Assembly (NCBI GenBank): GCA_913050115.1
Contig: CAJWZU010000007.1
Coordinates: forward strand, 1 to 64,000
Source of the DNA: an uncultured Cellvibrionales bacterium
GTDB lineage: Bacteria; Pseudomonadota; Gammaproteobacteria; Pseudomonadales; Cellvibrionaceae
DNA: 64,000 bases
Reading direction: 5' to 3'
The notes below the pieces were generated by a model. That model made no database searches and had not been told where the DNA came from. It saw only the letters and a list, made by a program, of their open reading frames with translations. The translations under genes and the position numbers were made by a program. Positions 50,256-60,333 of this stretch are shown one piece after another. The number at the start of each line of letters is the position of its first letter. The stretch's first letter is position 1.

Positions 50256-51170
50256 ATGACGCTTACCGAACTTCGTTACATTGTTACTTTGGCTCAGGAG
50301 CAACATTTTGGTCGTGCGGCTGAGCGCTGCTTTGTCAGCCAGCCGACCTTGAGTATTGCCGTAAAGAAGCTCGAACAAGAGCTCGGCATAGCCCTATTCG
50401 AACGATCTAAGTCAAGAGTTCAAACCACACCCATCGGCGAAAAAATCGTCAATCAGGCACAGCTGGTGTTAGAGCAAACCGCCAAGATCAAGGATATGGC
50501 AAATGCCGGTAAAGATCAGTTGTCGACGCCTTTACATCTCGGCGCCATCTTTACCATTGGGCCCTATTTATTTCCCAGATTTATTCCACGGCTGCAAAAG
50601 CTAGCCCCACAGATGCCGCTGTTTGTCGAGGAAAGCTATACCGCTACTTTACGCCAACGCCTGCGCAAGGGCGAGCTGGATGCCATTATTATTGCCCTGC
50701 CATTTACCGAGGCTGATGTGGTGACTCAGCCCCTGTATGAAGAGAGCTTTGTAGTATTGATGCCCGGTGATCACCCGCTAGCGGCCAAGGCGACGATTGA
50801 GTCCGCCGATTTCAATGGTCACAATATCCTACTGCTGGGTGAGGGGCACTGCCTGCGAGATCAGGTCTTAGCAGCCTGCCCTGACCTTAAACCCTCGCTA
50901 GAGGGCAATGCTGGCCGCATACGCACCGCTGCCGAGGGCAGCTCGCTCGAAACATTGCGCCATATGGTGGCATCGAAACTCGGCATTACCATTCTTCCTG
51001 AGTCGGCTGTAGCCATGAATCAATATGCCGAGGGAGTGTTAGTGACAAGGCCATTTAGCGGTGAGGCCCCCAAAAGAACCGTGGCTCTGGCTTGGCGCAC
51101 TAGCTTCCCGCGCCATCAAGCTATCGATATTTTACGCGAAGCTATTGCCAGCACCCATAAACCCGCTTAA
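50256..51170 (+). CDS. oxyR: hydrogen peroxide sensor OxyR
   Basis: A 304-residue LysR regulator. The winged helix has HFGRAAERCFVSQPTLSIAV. The redox switch is intact: GEGHCLRDQVLAAC holds two cysteines nine residues apart, as Cys199 and Cys208 do in E. coli OxyR. It activates peroxide defence genes when the disulfide forms (established). Followed by recG after 84 bases, a neighbour seen in Pseudomonas. Confidence 0.94.
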   Translation: MTLTELRYIVTLAQEQHFGRAAERCFVSQPTLSIAVKKLEQELGIALFERSKSRVQTTPIGEKIVNQAQLVLEQTAKIKDMANAGKDQLSTPLHLGAIFTIGPYLFPRFIPRLQKLAPQMPLFVEESYTATLRQRLRKGELDAIIIALPFTEADVVTQPLYEESFVVLMPGDHPLAAKATIESADFNGHNILLLGEGHCLRDQVLAACPDLKPSLEGNAGRIRTAAEGSSLETLRHMVASKLGITILPESAVAMNQYAEGVLVTRPFSGEAPKRTVALAWRTSFPRHQAIDILREAIASTHKPA

Positions 51171-51254
51171 ATTAGCAACCTAAGGATTCAACCGTATAAC
51201 TCTTAATCAAATCGAGAGGCTCTGCTTGTAATGACCTCTCGTGTGACCCTATAA

Positions 51255-53420
51255 ATGAGTGATTTCAGCAACAGCGCGCTCGAATTAGCCGATTCGCGAC
51301 CGCAGAATACAGCCCCCACCCTCGATCGCATCGACATCACCGCCTTGAAAGGGGTGGGTAAAAAGCTGGCTGAAAAGCTGCATAAGCTCGATATCAACAA
51401 CTTACAAGATATGCTTTTTCACCTACCGCTGCGCTATATAGACCGCACCCGTGTCATCCCTATTGGCGCTCTACAACCCAACATGAGCGCCGTTATTGAA
51501 GGTGAAATTCAGGCTTGTGATGTGGTTTTTGGCCGTCGTCGCAGCTTAATGTGCCGTTTACAAGATGACACCGGCAGCCTCACTCTGCGTTTTTTCCACT
51601 TTACTGGCAGCCAAAAAAATAACCTTATAAAAGGTGCGCGGCTACGCTGTTATGGCGAATGTCGGCGCGGATCGTCCGGATTGGAAATCTATCATCCCGA
51701 GTATGAGCGGCTAGAGCTCGCTAATGAGCTAACACTGGAGCAGACTCTGACTCCGGTTTACCCCTCGACCGACGGCATAACACAACAGCGCCTGCGCGCT
51801 TTAAGCGAACAAGTGTTGTCACTACTCGACAGCCATTCATTGCATGAATTACTGCCCGAAGACCTGCGTCGCCACCTGCATCAAGTGCCATTAATTGAAG
51901 CTCTGAAATACCTGCATCGGCCGCCCGCCAACGCCTCGGTAGAACAGCTGCTGGACGGAGAACACCCCTATCAGCAGCGCCTTGCCTTTGAAGAGCTACT
52001 CGCCCACAATCTGAGCTTACTGCGCAGTCGTGCCAATACTCAAAGCGAAGGCGCCCCGGCACTCCCGTTTCAGCAGACTATGATCGACAATTTTTTATCA
52101 CTACTCGAGTTCCGCCTGACCTCGGCGCAAGATCGCGTCAGTGCTGAAATTACCAACGATCTCTGCAAATCTATACCGATGCTACGCTTAGTGCAGGGCG
52201 ATGTGGGTTCGGGCAAAACCGTGGTGGCTGCACTGGCCGCGCTACAGGCTATAGGCAACGGTTTTCAAGCTGCAATAATGGCCCCCACTGAAATTCTGGC
52301 CAACCAACACCATATTAATTTTCAACGCTGGTTTGAGCCACTTGGCATCAAAGTTGGGCACCTCACGGGGCGTTTAAAGGTGGCCGCCAAACGCGAGCAA
52401 CTGGCACTGATTGCCTCGGGCGAAGCGCAAATGATTGTCGGCACACATGCACTGTTCCAGCAGGGGGTGGTGTTTGCCGATTTGGCCCTAACCATTATCG
52501 ACGAACAGCACCGCTTTGGTGTTCATCAGCGCCTGTCACTGCGAGCAAAAGGCGATCGCGAAGCGCTGGACAGCAACTCCCAAGAGTCTAAACAGCTGCA
52601 TCCTCACCAACTTATCATGACCGCCACGCCGATTCCGCGCACACTGGCGATGAGTGCCTATGCCGACCTCGATTGTTCGGTAATCGACGAGTTGCCCCCA
52701 GGGCGCACCCCAGTAACTACCGTGGTGATTAGCAGCGAGCGGCGCCAACAAATTATTGCCAGAGTGAATGCCGCCTGCGATGAGGGCCGTCAAGCCTATT
52801 GGGTGTGCACACTTATCGAAGAGTCCGAGGCTCTAGAAGCACAAGCAGCCGAGGCCACCTGGGAGCAGCTGCAACAGGCTTTGCCACAGATCAATATTGG
52901 TCTTATTCACGGCCGTCTCAAGTCCGCAGAGAAACAGCAAATTATGCAGGCCTTTAAAGCCGGTGAATTACAACTTTTGGTCGCCACCACAGTCATTGAA
53001 GTGGGTGTTGATGTTGCCAATGCGAGCTTAATGATTATTGAAAACCCCGAGCGACTAGGGTTGGCCCAACTGCACCAACTGCGCGGTCGAGTCGGGCGGG
53101 GCAGTGCTGCCAGCCACTGTGTGCTGCTATATTCAGCGCCACTTTCTCATGGCAGTCGCGAGCGACTCAATGCCCTGCGCGAAAGCTCAGACGGCTTTGT
53201 GATAGCAGAAAAAGATCTACAGCTAAGAGGACCCGGCGAAGTCTTGGGCACCCGCCAAACAGGCGATATGCAATTCAAAATCGCCGATATTCAACGTGAT
53301 AGCCACATGCTAGTCAGCGTTAAATCGACCGCGACAATGCTACTGCAACAATACCCAGAACAAGCCCATGCACTGATAGATCGCTGGCTGGGCAGCAAAG
53401 ACCTGTACGCCAATGTCTAG
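51255..53420 (+). CDS. recG: ATP-dependent DNA helicase RecG
   Basis: A 721-residue superfamily 2 fork-reversal helicase. An OB-fold wedge domain (about 70-160, PNMSAVIEGEIQACDV) precedes Walker A GDVGSGKTVVAALAA, MAPTEILANQHH, DEQHRFGVHQR, MTATPIPRTLAM, and QLHQLRGRVGRG. The N-terminus has a short extra Ser/Asn-rich stretch before ITALKGVGKKLAEKL. In an operon-like position after oxyR. A 63-codon frame overlapping its end (53413-53604) is probably not a gene. Confidence 0.96.
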   Translation: MSDFSNSALELADSRPQNTAPTLDRIDITALKGVGKKLAEKLHKLDINNLQDMLFHLPLRYIDRTRVIPIGALQPNMSAVIEGEIQACDVVFGRRRSLMCRLQDDTGSLTLRFFHFTGSQKNNLIKGARLRCYGECRRGSSGLEIYHPEYERLELANELTLEQTLTPVYPSTDGITQQRLRALSEQVLSLLDSHSLHELLPEDLRRHLHQVPLIEALKYLHRPPANASVEQLLDGEHPYQQRLAFEELLAHNLSLLRSRANTQSEGAPALPFQQTMIDNFLSLLEFRLTSAQDRVSAEITNDLCKSIPMLRLVQGDVGSGKTVVAALAALQAIGNGFQAAIMAPTEILANQHHINFQRWFEPLGIKVGHLTGRLKVAAKREQLALIASGEAQMIVGTHALFQQGVVFADLALTIIDEQHRFGVHQRLSLRAKGDREALDSNSQESKQLHPHQLIMTATPIPRTLAMSAYADLDCSVIDELPPGRTPVTTVVISSERRQQIIARVNAACDEGRQAYWVCTLIEESEALEAQAAEATWEQLQQALPQINIGLIHGRLKSAEKQQIMQAFKAGELQLLVATTVIEVGVDVANASLMIIENPERLGLAQLHQLRGRVGRGSAASHCVLLYSAPLSHGSRERLNALRESSDGFVIAEKDLQLRGPGEVLGTRQTGDMQFKIADIQRDSHMLVSVKSTATMLLQQYPEQAHALIDRWLGSKDLYANV

Positions 53421-53621
53421 ACACCGCGCCCGTAGACTGAATAACTTTAGGCTCAGGCGAATGCTCAAGACTCAATCTTCATGCGTCTATTTACAGCGAT
53501 CTCAGCTTGGAAGCAGGGCAGGGGCAGAGCCATGGGCTAGCGACAACATCTTCGAGAACTCTGACGATACAGATGCGATAGCAGCGAAAACGGCCGTAGG
53601 TTAATCTCTATTAATTAAATT

Positions 53622-53667
53622 TTACGCATAAAAAATGGCTGCCTAAGCTGCCATTTTTTATGCGTAA
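53622..53667. terminator. bidirectional terminator between recG and the HU gene
   Basis: Perfect 18-base arms TTACGCATAAAAAATGGC and GCCATTTTTTATGCGTAA around a ten-base loop. Confidence 0.93.
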
Positions 53668-53678
53668 CTACAGCTAAA

Positions 53679-53954
53679 TTAACTGTTTACGGAATCTTTC
53701 AAAGACTTACCTGGCTTAAAACCAACATTGGTGCTGGCAGCAATTTGAATCTCTTCGCCAGTCTTTGGGCTGCGACCGGTACGAGCGGCGCGGTGGCGCT
53801 GGTTAAATGATCCAAAACCAATCAAGCTAACGGTCTCATCGCGGCTCAGGGCATTGGTGATCTCATCGACAAAAGCAGAAACCACATCGGCGGCTTTGTC
53901 TTTAGTAATGTCGGCGATGTCGGCAACGGCGGCGGCCAATTCAGTCTTGTGCAT
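53679..53954 (-). CDS. hupB: HU family DNA-binding protein
   Basis: A 91-residue histone-like protein with MHKTELAAAVADIADITK, SLIGFGSFNQRHRAARTGR (the beta-arm entry) and RSPKTGEEIQI. The tip proline region KPGKSLKD is usual for the HU end. It bends and compacts DNA as a dimer. The choice of hupB over other HU paralogues is uncertain. Divergent from ubiC. Confidence 0.88.
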   Translation of the reverse strand: MHKTELAAAVADIADITKDKAADVVSAFVDEITNALSRDETVSLIGFGSFNQRHRAARTGRSPKTGEEIQIAASTNVGFKPGKSLKDSVNS

Positions 53955-54108
53955 AATTTCATCCTTTAAATGTGATCACCAGAAACGGTGATAAATAGGA
54001 ACATACATTTTTATCCTGCCGCATTAAAACAACCTGCGCCACAGGGGTAAAGCCTTGATTGAGCGATAGCGGCCAATTTCCGTTAAACTGCACCTTTCGC
54101 GACGCTTA

Positions 54109-54699
54109 TTGACAGGATTTCACTTGGCCGCCAGCTTCATCCCCCCTTCAGCTCAACGCGAGCCGCGCTGGCGAACCGCCACGATTGCGCGCTGGCAGGT
54201 TCCAACCCAGCTAAAACCTTGGCTGCATGGGCGCGGCTCGCTTACCACCGAGTTACTCGGCGCCAGCGCTGGAGTTTTTCGAGTGGAGGTGTTGAGCCAA
54301 ACGCTGGCCAACATTTATCCCAGCGAGCGACAATTACTAGGGCTTAAAAATGGTCAGCGCGCATTGGTGCGCGAGGTGATTCTATTCGGCTGCGACCAAC
54401 CTTGGGTATTTGCCCGCAGTGTGCTCCCACTATCCACCTTAACCGGCCGCCTGCGCGCTTTGCGTCGGCTCGACAACCGCCCACTTGGCCACCACCTATT
54501 TAGCTACGCCAACATGCGCCGCAGCCCGATTGAATTGGCCCTGATCGGTCGTCGAGAGCGCTACTTGCCCGCGGCCTACCGCACCGAGAACACCCCACTA
54601 TGGGGCAGGCGCTCGGTGTTTCATCTGGACAATAAACCGCTGCTAGTCAGCGAGGTCTTTTTAAACTCTTTTTGCCCTAACGGGCAGCCTATCGCATAA
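54109..54699 (+). CDS. ubiC: chorismate lyase
   Basis: A 196-residue protein of the UbiC family that cuts chorismate to 4-hydroxybenzoate and pyruvate, the first step of ubiquinone synthesis. Marks are [37 protein letters not shown], and [11 protein letters not shown] with WGRRSVF. The start at TTG 54109 is doubtful: the conserved part begins about residue 20, and TTG 54124 is another option. Followed by ubiA, the next enzyme, after 13 bases. Confidence 0.88.
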   Translation: MTGFHLAASFIPPSAQREPRWRTATIARWQVPTQLKPWLHGRGSLTTELLGASAGVFRVEVLSQTLANIYPSERQLLGLKNGQRALVREVILFGCDQPWVFARSVLPLSTLTGRLRALRRLDNRPLGHHLFSYANMRRSPIELALIGRRERYLPAAYRTENTPLWGRRSVFHLDNKPLLVSEVFLNSFCPNGQPIA

Positions 54700-54712
54700 G
54701 GATAAACCACCA

Positions 54713-55609
54713 GTGCCCGTCAAATTATCCCCCACACAAGTGACTGCTATAAAAAGCCGCTTGACTGCTTACTCACAGTTGATGCGATTAGATCGCCCCA
54801 TAGGCACTTTACTGGTGCTCTGGCCCACGCTGTGGAGTTTGTGGATTGCCGCAGCCGGTATCCCCAGCATCAAAAACCTTATTATTTTCAGTCTCGGTAC
54901 TTTTTTAATGCGCTCGGCCGGCTGTGTTATCAATGACTTTGCTGACCGCAAAATTGACGGACAGGTTAGCCGCACCAAAAATCGTCCGCTAGTAACTGGG
55001 GCAGCCAAGCCCATCGAGGCCATAGCGCTGTTTTTCGGCTTGTGTTTATTAGCGTTTGTACTGGTACTTTTCACCAACACCCTCACCATTCAATTATCTT
55101 TTGCGGCCGTGGCGCTGGCGTTTTGCTACCCCTTTATGAAGCGCTTCACCTTTCTGCCGCAAGTGGTGCTGGGTATGGCCTTTGCTATGAGCGTGCCCAT
55201 GGCTTTTGCCGCTGAAAGTGGCGAACTGAATAACAGTATCTGGCTGATCTACACCGCTGTAGTACTGTGGACCGTGGCCTATGACACTTTCTACGCTATG
55301 GTTGACCGCAACGATGACCTTAAGATTGGGGTTAAGTCGACCGCGATATTATTTGGCGCTATGGACAAAGCCATATGCGCCAGCCTGCAGGTTATGGTGC
55401 TATTGGCACTACTACTGGCGGGCAATAAATTTGAACTCGGTATTCTCTATCAATTCGGAGTGTTAGCCGCTGCAGCACTGTTTGGCTGGCAGCAGTATTT
55501 AATTCGGCACCGAGAGCGCGAAGCCTGTTTCGTTGCTTTTTTGAATAATAATTGGGTTGGGACAGTGATTTTTGCCGGCATTGCTGCGCATTATGTGATT
55601 ACAACCTAA
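54713..55609 (+). CDS. ubiA: 4-hydroxybenzoate octaprenyltransferase
   Basis: A 298-residue inner-membrane prenyltransferase with about eight or nine helices. The two Asp-rich metal-diphosphate sites are [12 protein letters not shown] and [14 protein letters not shown]. It joins a polyprenyl chain to 4-hydroxybenzoate made by UbiC. The start is GTG 54713. A 29-base piece of its 3' part (55518-55546) recurs downstream at 55641-55669 with one mismatch. Confidence 0.95.
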   Translation: MPVKLSPTQVTAIKSRLTAYSQLMRLDRPIGTLLVLWPTLWSLWIAAAGIPSIKNLIIFSLGTFLMRSAGCVINDFADRKIDGQVSRTKNRPLVTGAAKPIEAIALFFGLCLLAFVLVLFTNTLTIQLSFAAVALAFCYPFMKRFTFLPQVVLGMAFAMSVPMAFAAESGELNNSIWLIYTAVVLWTVAYDTFYAMVDRNDDLKIGVKSTAILFGAMDKAICASLQVMVLLALLLAGNKFELGILYQFGVLAAAALFGWQQYLIRHREREACFVAFLNNNWVGTVIFAGIAAHYVITT

Positions 55610-55640
55610 GCGAGGATAAGAATCTCCACCGTCTGTCAAT

Positions 55641-55669
55641 GCGAAGCCTGTTTCGTCGCTTTTTTGAAT
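55641..55669 (+). repeat. 29-base echo of the ubiA 3' end
   Basis: GCGAAGCCTGTTTCGTCGCTTTTTTGAAT repeats bases 55518-55546 inside ubiA (codons for EACFVAFLN) with one T-to-C difference. It lies 32 bases past the ubiA stop. Confidence 0.85.
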
Positions 55670-55690
55670 TATTTAACAATAGCTCAATAG

Positions 55691-55708
55691 TTGTCATAAA
55701 GTTGAAAC
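55691..55708 (+). promoter_or_regulatory. probable Pho box upstream of phoB
   Basis: TTGTCATAAAGTTGAAAC. The first half matches the CTGTCAT repeat at six of seven positions and the AAA spacer is right; the second half is weaker. It stands about 50 bases before phoB, as expected for PhoB autoregulation. Confidence 0.6.
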
Positions 55709-55760
55709 AAAAGCTTTATTTAATAGACTCACTTTAAAGCGACCGTCAGTTGTGTCAGTT

Positions 55761-56456
55761 ATGAGCGAAAAAACAATTCTTGTGGTCGATGACGAAGCCG
55801 ATATCCGCGACATGCTGCGCATCGCCTTAGAAATGGCCGACTATCGAGTAATCGAGGCCGATAATGCACAGAGTGCACACGCCCTGGCTATCGATGAGCA
55901 GCCCGACTTAATTCTGCTCGACTGGATGATGCCAGACATGTCCGGTATTGAGCTGGTCCGTCGCTTAAAACGGGATGACGCCAGCTGTGATACGCCTATT
56001 ATTATGCTCACCGCCAAAGGCGAAGAAGACAATAAAATTCAGGGTCTGGAAGTTGGCGCCGATGATTACATCACCAAGCCCTTTTCACCGCGTGAACTAG
56101 TAGCCAGATTAAAAGCGGTATTACGCCGTGCCGCCCCCAGTATCGACGGTAAACCGATCGTAGTGTCGGGCCTGTGCCTTGATCCTAGCAGTCATCGCGT
56201 CAGCATCAACGACAAACCCGTCGACATGGGACCCACCGAATACCGTCTACTAGAGTTTTTTCTCACCCATCAGGAGCGTGTCTACAGTCGCAGCCAGTTG
56301 CTCGATCAAGTTTGGGGCGGCAATGTCTATGTTGAGGAGCGCACCATTGACGTTCATATTCGCCGGCTGCGCAAAGCCCTGAGCATCGACGGCTGTGATA
56401 ATTTTATACAAACGGTTCGCGGTAGCGGCTATCGTTTCTCGACTAAACTGGCATGA
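55761..56456 (+). CDS. phoB: phosphate regulon response regulator PhoB
   Basis: A 231-residue OmpR-type regulator. The receiver domain (1-122) has ILVVDDEADIRDML, the phospho-Asp in LLDWMMPDMSG, the switch Thr in IIMLTAKGEE and Lys in DDYITKPFSPREL. The winged helix ends ERTIDVHIRRLRKAL. It turns on phosphate uptake genes. ATG 55761 is chosen over GTG 55752. phoR follows after 89 bases; phoU is at the right edge of the window. Confidence 0.95.
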   Translation: MSEKTILVVDDEADIRDMLRIALEMADYRVIEADNAQSAHALAIDEQPDLILLDWMMPDMSGIELVRRLKRDDASCDTPIIMLTAKGEEDNKIQGLEVGADDYITKPFSPRELVARLKAVLRRAAPSIDGKPIVVSGLCLDPSSHRVSINDKPVDMGPTEYRLLEFFLTHQERVYSRSQLLDQVWGGNVYVEERTIDVHIRRLRKALSIDGCDNFIQTVRGSGYRFSTKLA

Positions 56457-56545
56457 TGGGGGCTCCATGAAAACTTTGCACAGAGGGTATGCGTCGATTA
56501 TCCGCTCTCACCAGCCCCGACTAAAATAGCATAGAGGTAATCTCC

Positions 56546-57835
56546 TTGGTTCGAGGTTTTAGCGCAGAATTGAAAAGAGTACTGGTGTTCGCCGCCATCG
56601 GTATTTTTTTCGGTTATATCAATGGCTATATGAGCTGGACTCTAATTGCCACCTGCTCCCTCTATATCAGCGGGTTGCTGTGGCAAATCCGCCGTCTTGA
56701 TTTATGGTTGGCCAAACCGAATAAACAGCCGCCCGATGCCAGCGGTATTTGGGGGACAATATTCGATAACATCTACCGTCTACAGAAAAAACAGCGCAAG
56801 GAAAAACGTGAATTAAAGACCGTAATCAACCGAGTGCAAGAAACCACCTCTGCCCTGCGTGACGGGGTTATTCTGGTTGATTCACATGGCAACATTGATT
56901 GGTGGAACCGCGCAGCCGGTTATCTATTGGGCTTTCAAAGTGCCGATCAAGGTCACGCACTTATTAACTATTTGCGCCATCCAGAGTTTATCGACTATTT
57001 TGAAAGTGGCGATTATAAAACCCCTCTGGATTTACCCTCACCGCGCTTTCAAAGCAAGCACTTGCAGTACCAAGTCACTTTATTTGGTCGCCGCGAACGC
57101 CTAGTTGTGGTGCGCGATGTCACCCAAATACATCAACTAGAGAATATGCGGCGCGACTTTGTTGCCAACGTTTCACACGAGTTACGCACCCCGTTAACGG
57201 TCATTCGCGGCTACTTAGAGACACTGGCTGACAGTGCCAGTATGCCGGAAAAGTGGCAGAAACCATTCAGCCAAATGCTCAGTCAAACTGAGCGCATGGG
57301 GCAATTAGTAGAAGATCTTATTACCTTGTCGCAACTTGAAACCCAGAGCCGTCAACAGCCGCAACAGCCAGTAAATTTACAGGCTTTACTGCACACAGTT
57401 CGCCACGACGCACTAGAGCTGAGCGGCAACAAGCGGCAACAGATTAATATTCACAGCACTTCTGAAGTTGTGATCACCGGCTGCGAAAAATCCCTGCGCA
57501 GCGCGCTCTCAAATCTTGCCTTTAATGCCGTTAAATACACGCCAAGTAACAGCTGTATTGATTTAACCTTGCTAAAAAATGAGACTGGCATACACATTAG
57601 CGTTCAAGACAATGGCGCTGGCATTGATGCCAAACATATCCCGCGCTTAACCGAGCGTTTCTACCGTGTCGATGAGCACCGAAATTCAAGTACCGGCGGC
57701 ACTGGTTTAGGGCTCGCGATTGTTAAACACGCACTGCTGCGCCACGACGCTGAATTAAAAATTGAATCAAAAATAGGGCAGGGCAGCTGTTTTACCTGCT
57801 ATTTTCTCCTAGCGCGGGAATTTAAGCCGACTTAA
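56546..57835 (+). CDS. phoR: phosphate regulon sensor kinase PhoR
   Basis: A 429-residue membrane histidine kinase. Two close N-terminal helices (about 12-50) form the DUF3329 anchor. A charged linker (KKQRKEKRELKTVI) and a PAS domain (about 95-190, ALRDGVILVDSHGNIDWWN) follow. The HisKA His is in FVANVSHELRTPLTVIRGYLETLAD, and the ATPase has NLAFNAVKYT, DNGAGI and GGTGLGLAIVKHAL. No large periplasmic sensor is present, typical of PhoR, which reads phosphate through the Pst complex and PhoU. The start is TTG 56546, with GAGG upstream. Confidence 0.94.
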   Translation: MVRGFSAELKRVLVFAAIGIFFGYINGYMSWTLIATCSLYISGLLWQIRRLDLWLAKPNKQPPDASGIWGTIFDNIYRLQKKQRKEKRELKTVINRVQETTSALRDGVILVDSHGNIDWWNRAAGYLLGFQSADQGHALINYLRHPEFIDYFESGDYKTPLDLPSPRFQSKHLQYQVTLFGRRERLVVVRDVTQIHQLENMRRDFVANVSHELRTPLTVIRGYLETLADSASMPEKWQKPFSQMLSQTERMGQLVEDLITLSQLETQSRQQPQQPVNLQALLHTVRHDALELSGNKRQQINIHSTSEVVITGCEKSLRSALSNLAFNAVKYTPSNSCIDLTLLKNETGIHISVQDNGAGIDAKHIPRLTERFYRVDEHRNSSTGGTGLGLAIVKHALLRHDAELKIESKIGQGSCFTCYFLLAREFKPT

Positions 57836-58117
57836 TTGAAATGTATACCAATTCATCGGCAACCATTACCTGCAGTGCACTTTGCTGATATTACCAGCGC
57901 TCACTGTTTTACAGACACTGTTCATATGCTCTAAGCGCGCCTAAGACGGTAAACATAGCCGAGCGTTGGGCGTCCGCGGTTCAGTATTGATACTGCGCTG
58001 CACCGATATCAGTCTATACAATAGATAACTCAATATTACTCATAAAAAATTTTAGAAAATTACCGCGAAGATATTCATCAGTGGCAGTTATGAGAGGGCA
58101 AAGATACACTAGGCCGC

Positions 58118-59266
58118 ATGAAAATCACCTTTATCGACAGCATTCAGGACTGTAATTCCTGCGACTGGAATCGCCTCTGGCAGCAGACTTGTGCTAACGG
58201 CTACCCTTTTTTACGCTATGAATTTTTAGCGGCTTTAGAAGACAGTCACAGTGTTTCCAGCGAGCAGGGCTGGCAGCCGCATCACCTTATAATACATAAC
58301 AGTGACGGGGAATTAATAGCTGCCCTACCGCTGTATATCAAGAGCCATTCCTGGGGCGAATATGTGTTCGATTTTGTCTGGGCCGAAGCCTATCAGCGCG
58401 CAGGGCTCGATTACTATCCCAAACTGGTTAATGCGGTGCCATTTACACCCTGTAAAGGACCTCGCCTGCTGCATGACGAGTCTCTCAAAAGCGATATTTT
58501 ATGGCCACAAATTAGTGATGCACTCGATCATGAGTGTCGACGGCTAAGCTTGAGTGGCTGGCACAGCTTATTTTTACCGCTGGATAATAGCCGTCAACTG
58601 CAAACGCGTTATCCACAAAGGCTCGGCTGTCAGTTTCATTGGTACAACCGCGACTACCGCAGCTTCGACGATTTTCTCGCGCAAATGAACTCCCGAAAGC
58701 GCAAAGTGATAAAAAAAGAGCGACGTCAAATTTCTGCGCAAGAGATCGTGTTTGAAATAAAAACTGGCACTGATATCACTCCTGATGAATGGCGTAAATT
58801 TCATCAATTTTACCAACTTACCTACGCCAAGCTCAGCGGCCATGGCGGCTATTTAAGCGAGGAATTTTTTCAGGCTCTGGGCATCAATATGGCTGGCTCT
58901 ATCGTGCTCATCTGCGCTTACAATAGCGACCAGAAACTGATCGCTGCAGCACTGAACCTGCGTGACAAAGAGTGTCTTTACGGTCGCTATTGGGGTTGTC
59001 TTGAAGAGTATAATTTTTTGCACTTTGAAACCTGCTATTACCAAGGCATTGACTATGCTATAGCAGAGGGCTTAACGCGTTTTGATGCTGGCGCCCAAGG
59101 TGAGCATAAAATTGCTCGCGGATTTGAGCCGGTGTTAACCTACTCTAATCACGCCATTGTCGAACCGCGTTTTCAACCTGCAGTGAAAGAATTTGTGCAA
59201 CGTGAAGCCAGTGATATCCAAAGCTATCAACGTGATGCCTGTAATTTTTTGCCGTTTAAAAATTAA
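58118..59266 (+). CDS. peptidogalycan biosynthesis/recognition family protein (FemAB-like GNAT)
   Basis: A 382-residue protein of the former DUF482 family with a GNAT/FemAB fold. It shows FLRYEFLAALEDSHSV near residue 30, then GWQPHHLII, CKGPRLL, and NSRKRKVIKKERRQ in the centre. GRYWGCLEEYNFLHFETCYYQGIDYAI and the FDAGAQGEHKIARGF segment follow. The family is widespread in proteobacteria and its substrate is not established. A 282-base gap without a gene lies upstream. Confidence 0.85.
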   Translation: MKITFIDSIQDCNSCDWNRLWQQTCANGYPFLRYEFLAALEDSHSVSSEQGWQPHHLIIHNSDGELIAALPLYIKSHSWGEYVFDFVWAEAYQRAGLDYYPKLVNAVPFTPCKGPRLLHDESLKSDILWPQISDALDHECRRLSLSGWHSLFLPLDNSRQLQTRYPQRLGCQFHWYNRDYRSFDDFLAQMNSRKRKVIKKERRQISAQEIVFEIKTGTDITPDEWRKFHQFYQLTYAKLSGHGGYLSEEFFQALGINMAGSIVLICAYNSDQKLIAAALNLRDKECLYGRYWGCLEEYNFLHFETCYYQGIDYAIAEGLTRFDAGAQGEHKIARGFEPVLTYSNHAIVEPRFQPAVKEFVQREASDIQSYQRDACNFLPFKN

Positions 59267-59329
59267 AGACTAATGGCTATAGCCGCAGAAAAAATATACG
59301 AACTAACCCCACATTAAGGAGCTCTCCCC

Positions 59330-59617
59330 ATGAATGCAAAATTTCTCTTACCTATTGTCGCGGCCAGCAGTGTTTTTCTCGTCGCCTGTGGCTCATCTCC
59401 CGCTGAGAAGCAAATTGAAGCGCAAACTGCACAAATTGAAGCTCAAGCGGAATTAACGGTTGAAAAGAAAAAAACCGTTAAGCAATACAAAGAGTGTGTG
59501 ATGAAGTCTAAGGGTAACGAGACATCGCTGAAAATGTGCGAAGCCCTGCTTAAAGTTGTTAATGAGAACTCTGCCGCTACGGTTCAACCGGTAACACTGC
59601 CTGCAACTATTAATTAG
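59330..59617 (+). CDS. small lipoprotein
   Basis: A 95-residue lipoprotein with lipobox LVAC at about residues 17-20, then a helical, charged region (AEKQIEAQTAQIEAQAELTVEKKK) and two later cysteines (KECVMKSKG, LKMCEALL) that could form a disulfide. GGAG stands well placed before the ATG. I do not recognise the family. Confidence 0.78.
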   Translation: MNAKFLLPIVAASSVFLVACGSSPAEKQIEAQTAQIEAQAELTVEKKKTVKQYKECVMKSKGNETSLKMCEALLKVVNENSAATVQPVTLPATIN

Positions 59618-59622
59618 ATCAT

Positions 59623-59647
59623 AAAGGCCGCCACGGAGGCAGCCTTT
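59623..59647 (+). terminator. probable terminator after the small lipoprotein gene
   Basis: AAAGGC-C-GCC and GGC-A-GCCTTT form a stem with one internal mismatch and a short T tail. It precedes the converging methyltransferase gene. Confidence 0.5.
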
Positions 59648-59715
59648 ACTCTAATAACTATTATCACTTGCCGCGAAGTTTTTATGCGCTTATGTGCAGC
59701 CAAAAAACTTAAAAA

Positions 59716-60333
59716 CTAGCAAGTCTTCCGCCATACCAACAATCGGTTATTAGCTGGCATAGCATTATCTTCCAGCAACTCCAAGCCAGCATCTTGGGCC
59801 AACGCGTTCACCGCTTCAAAATCTCTAATGGCACTCAGGGGCGAACGTAAGTAAAGCCTGCCATCAAACTGTTGATTACTCTCGCTGGTATAACAGCCGT
59901 TGTAATTAAATGGGCCATAAATGGCGACAATCGCACCTATCGGCAAATAAGTGTTTAACTGGGTAAATAGAGCTTCGACCGCAGACCAAGACATTATGTG
60001 TAAGCTGTTGGCCGAGAAGAGGGCGTCACACCGCGCACCTGACATCAAACACGGCCACCCAGGTTGAGTAACATCCAGTGTTAGCGGCCGCGCTATGTTA
60101 CTAGCACCGGCCTGCAACGCATCGTCGAGCCAAGCATTGATGCCCGGATGATTGACCGCAAGGTCACTGCACTGCCACTGTAAGTGGGGCAGCACTGCAG
60201 AAAAATGCACCGCATGCTGGCCCGTGCCACTGGCAATTTCCAGCACCTGCTGTCTATCGCCAAAGACTCGTTTTAGTACGTCAGAAATAGGCTGCTGATT
60301 GTTTACGCAAGCTTGAGAAAAGGGTTTATGCAC
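59716..60333 (-). CDS. DUF938 family SAM methyltransferase-like protein
   Basis: A 205-residue protein with the DUF938 opening KPFSQACVNNQQPISDVL, SAM motif VLEIASGTGQHAVHF, and LFSANSLHIMSW. It ends with PANNRLLVWRK. The substrate is unknown. Confidence 0.88.
   Translation of the reverse strand: MHKPFSQACVNNQQPISDVLKRVFGDRQQVLEIASGTGQHAVHFSAVLPHLQWQCSDLAVNHPGINAWLDDALQAGASNIARPLTLDVTQPGWPCLMSGARCDALFSANSLHIMSWSAVEALFTQLNTYLPIGAIVAIYGPFNYNGCYTSESNQQFDGRLYLRSPLSAIRDFEAVNALAQDAGLELLEDNAMPANNRLLVWRKTC

Noticed and set aside
53413-53604. 63-codon frame overlapping the recG stop
   Set aside because: There is no ribosome site, no recognisable content, and it is followed directly by the recG terminator region.
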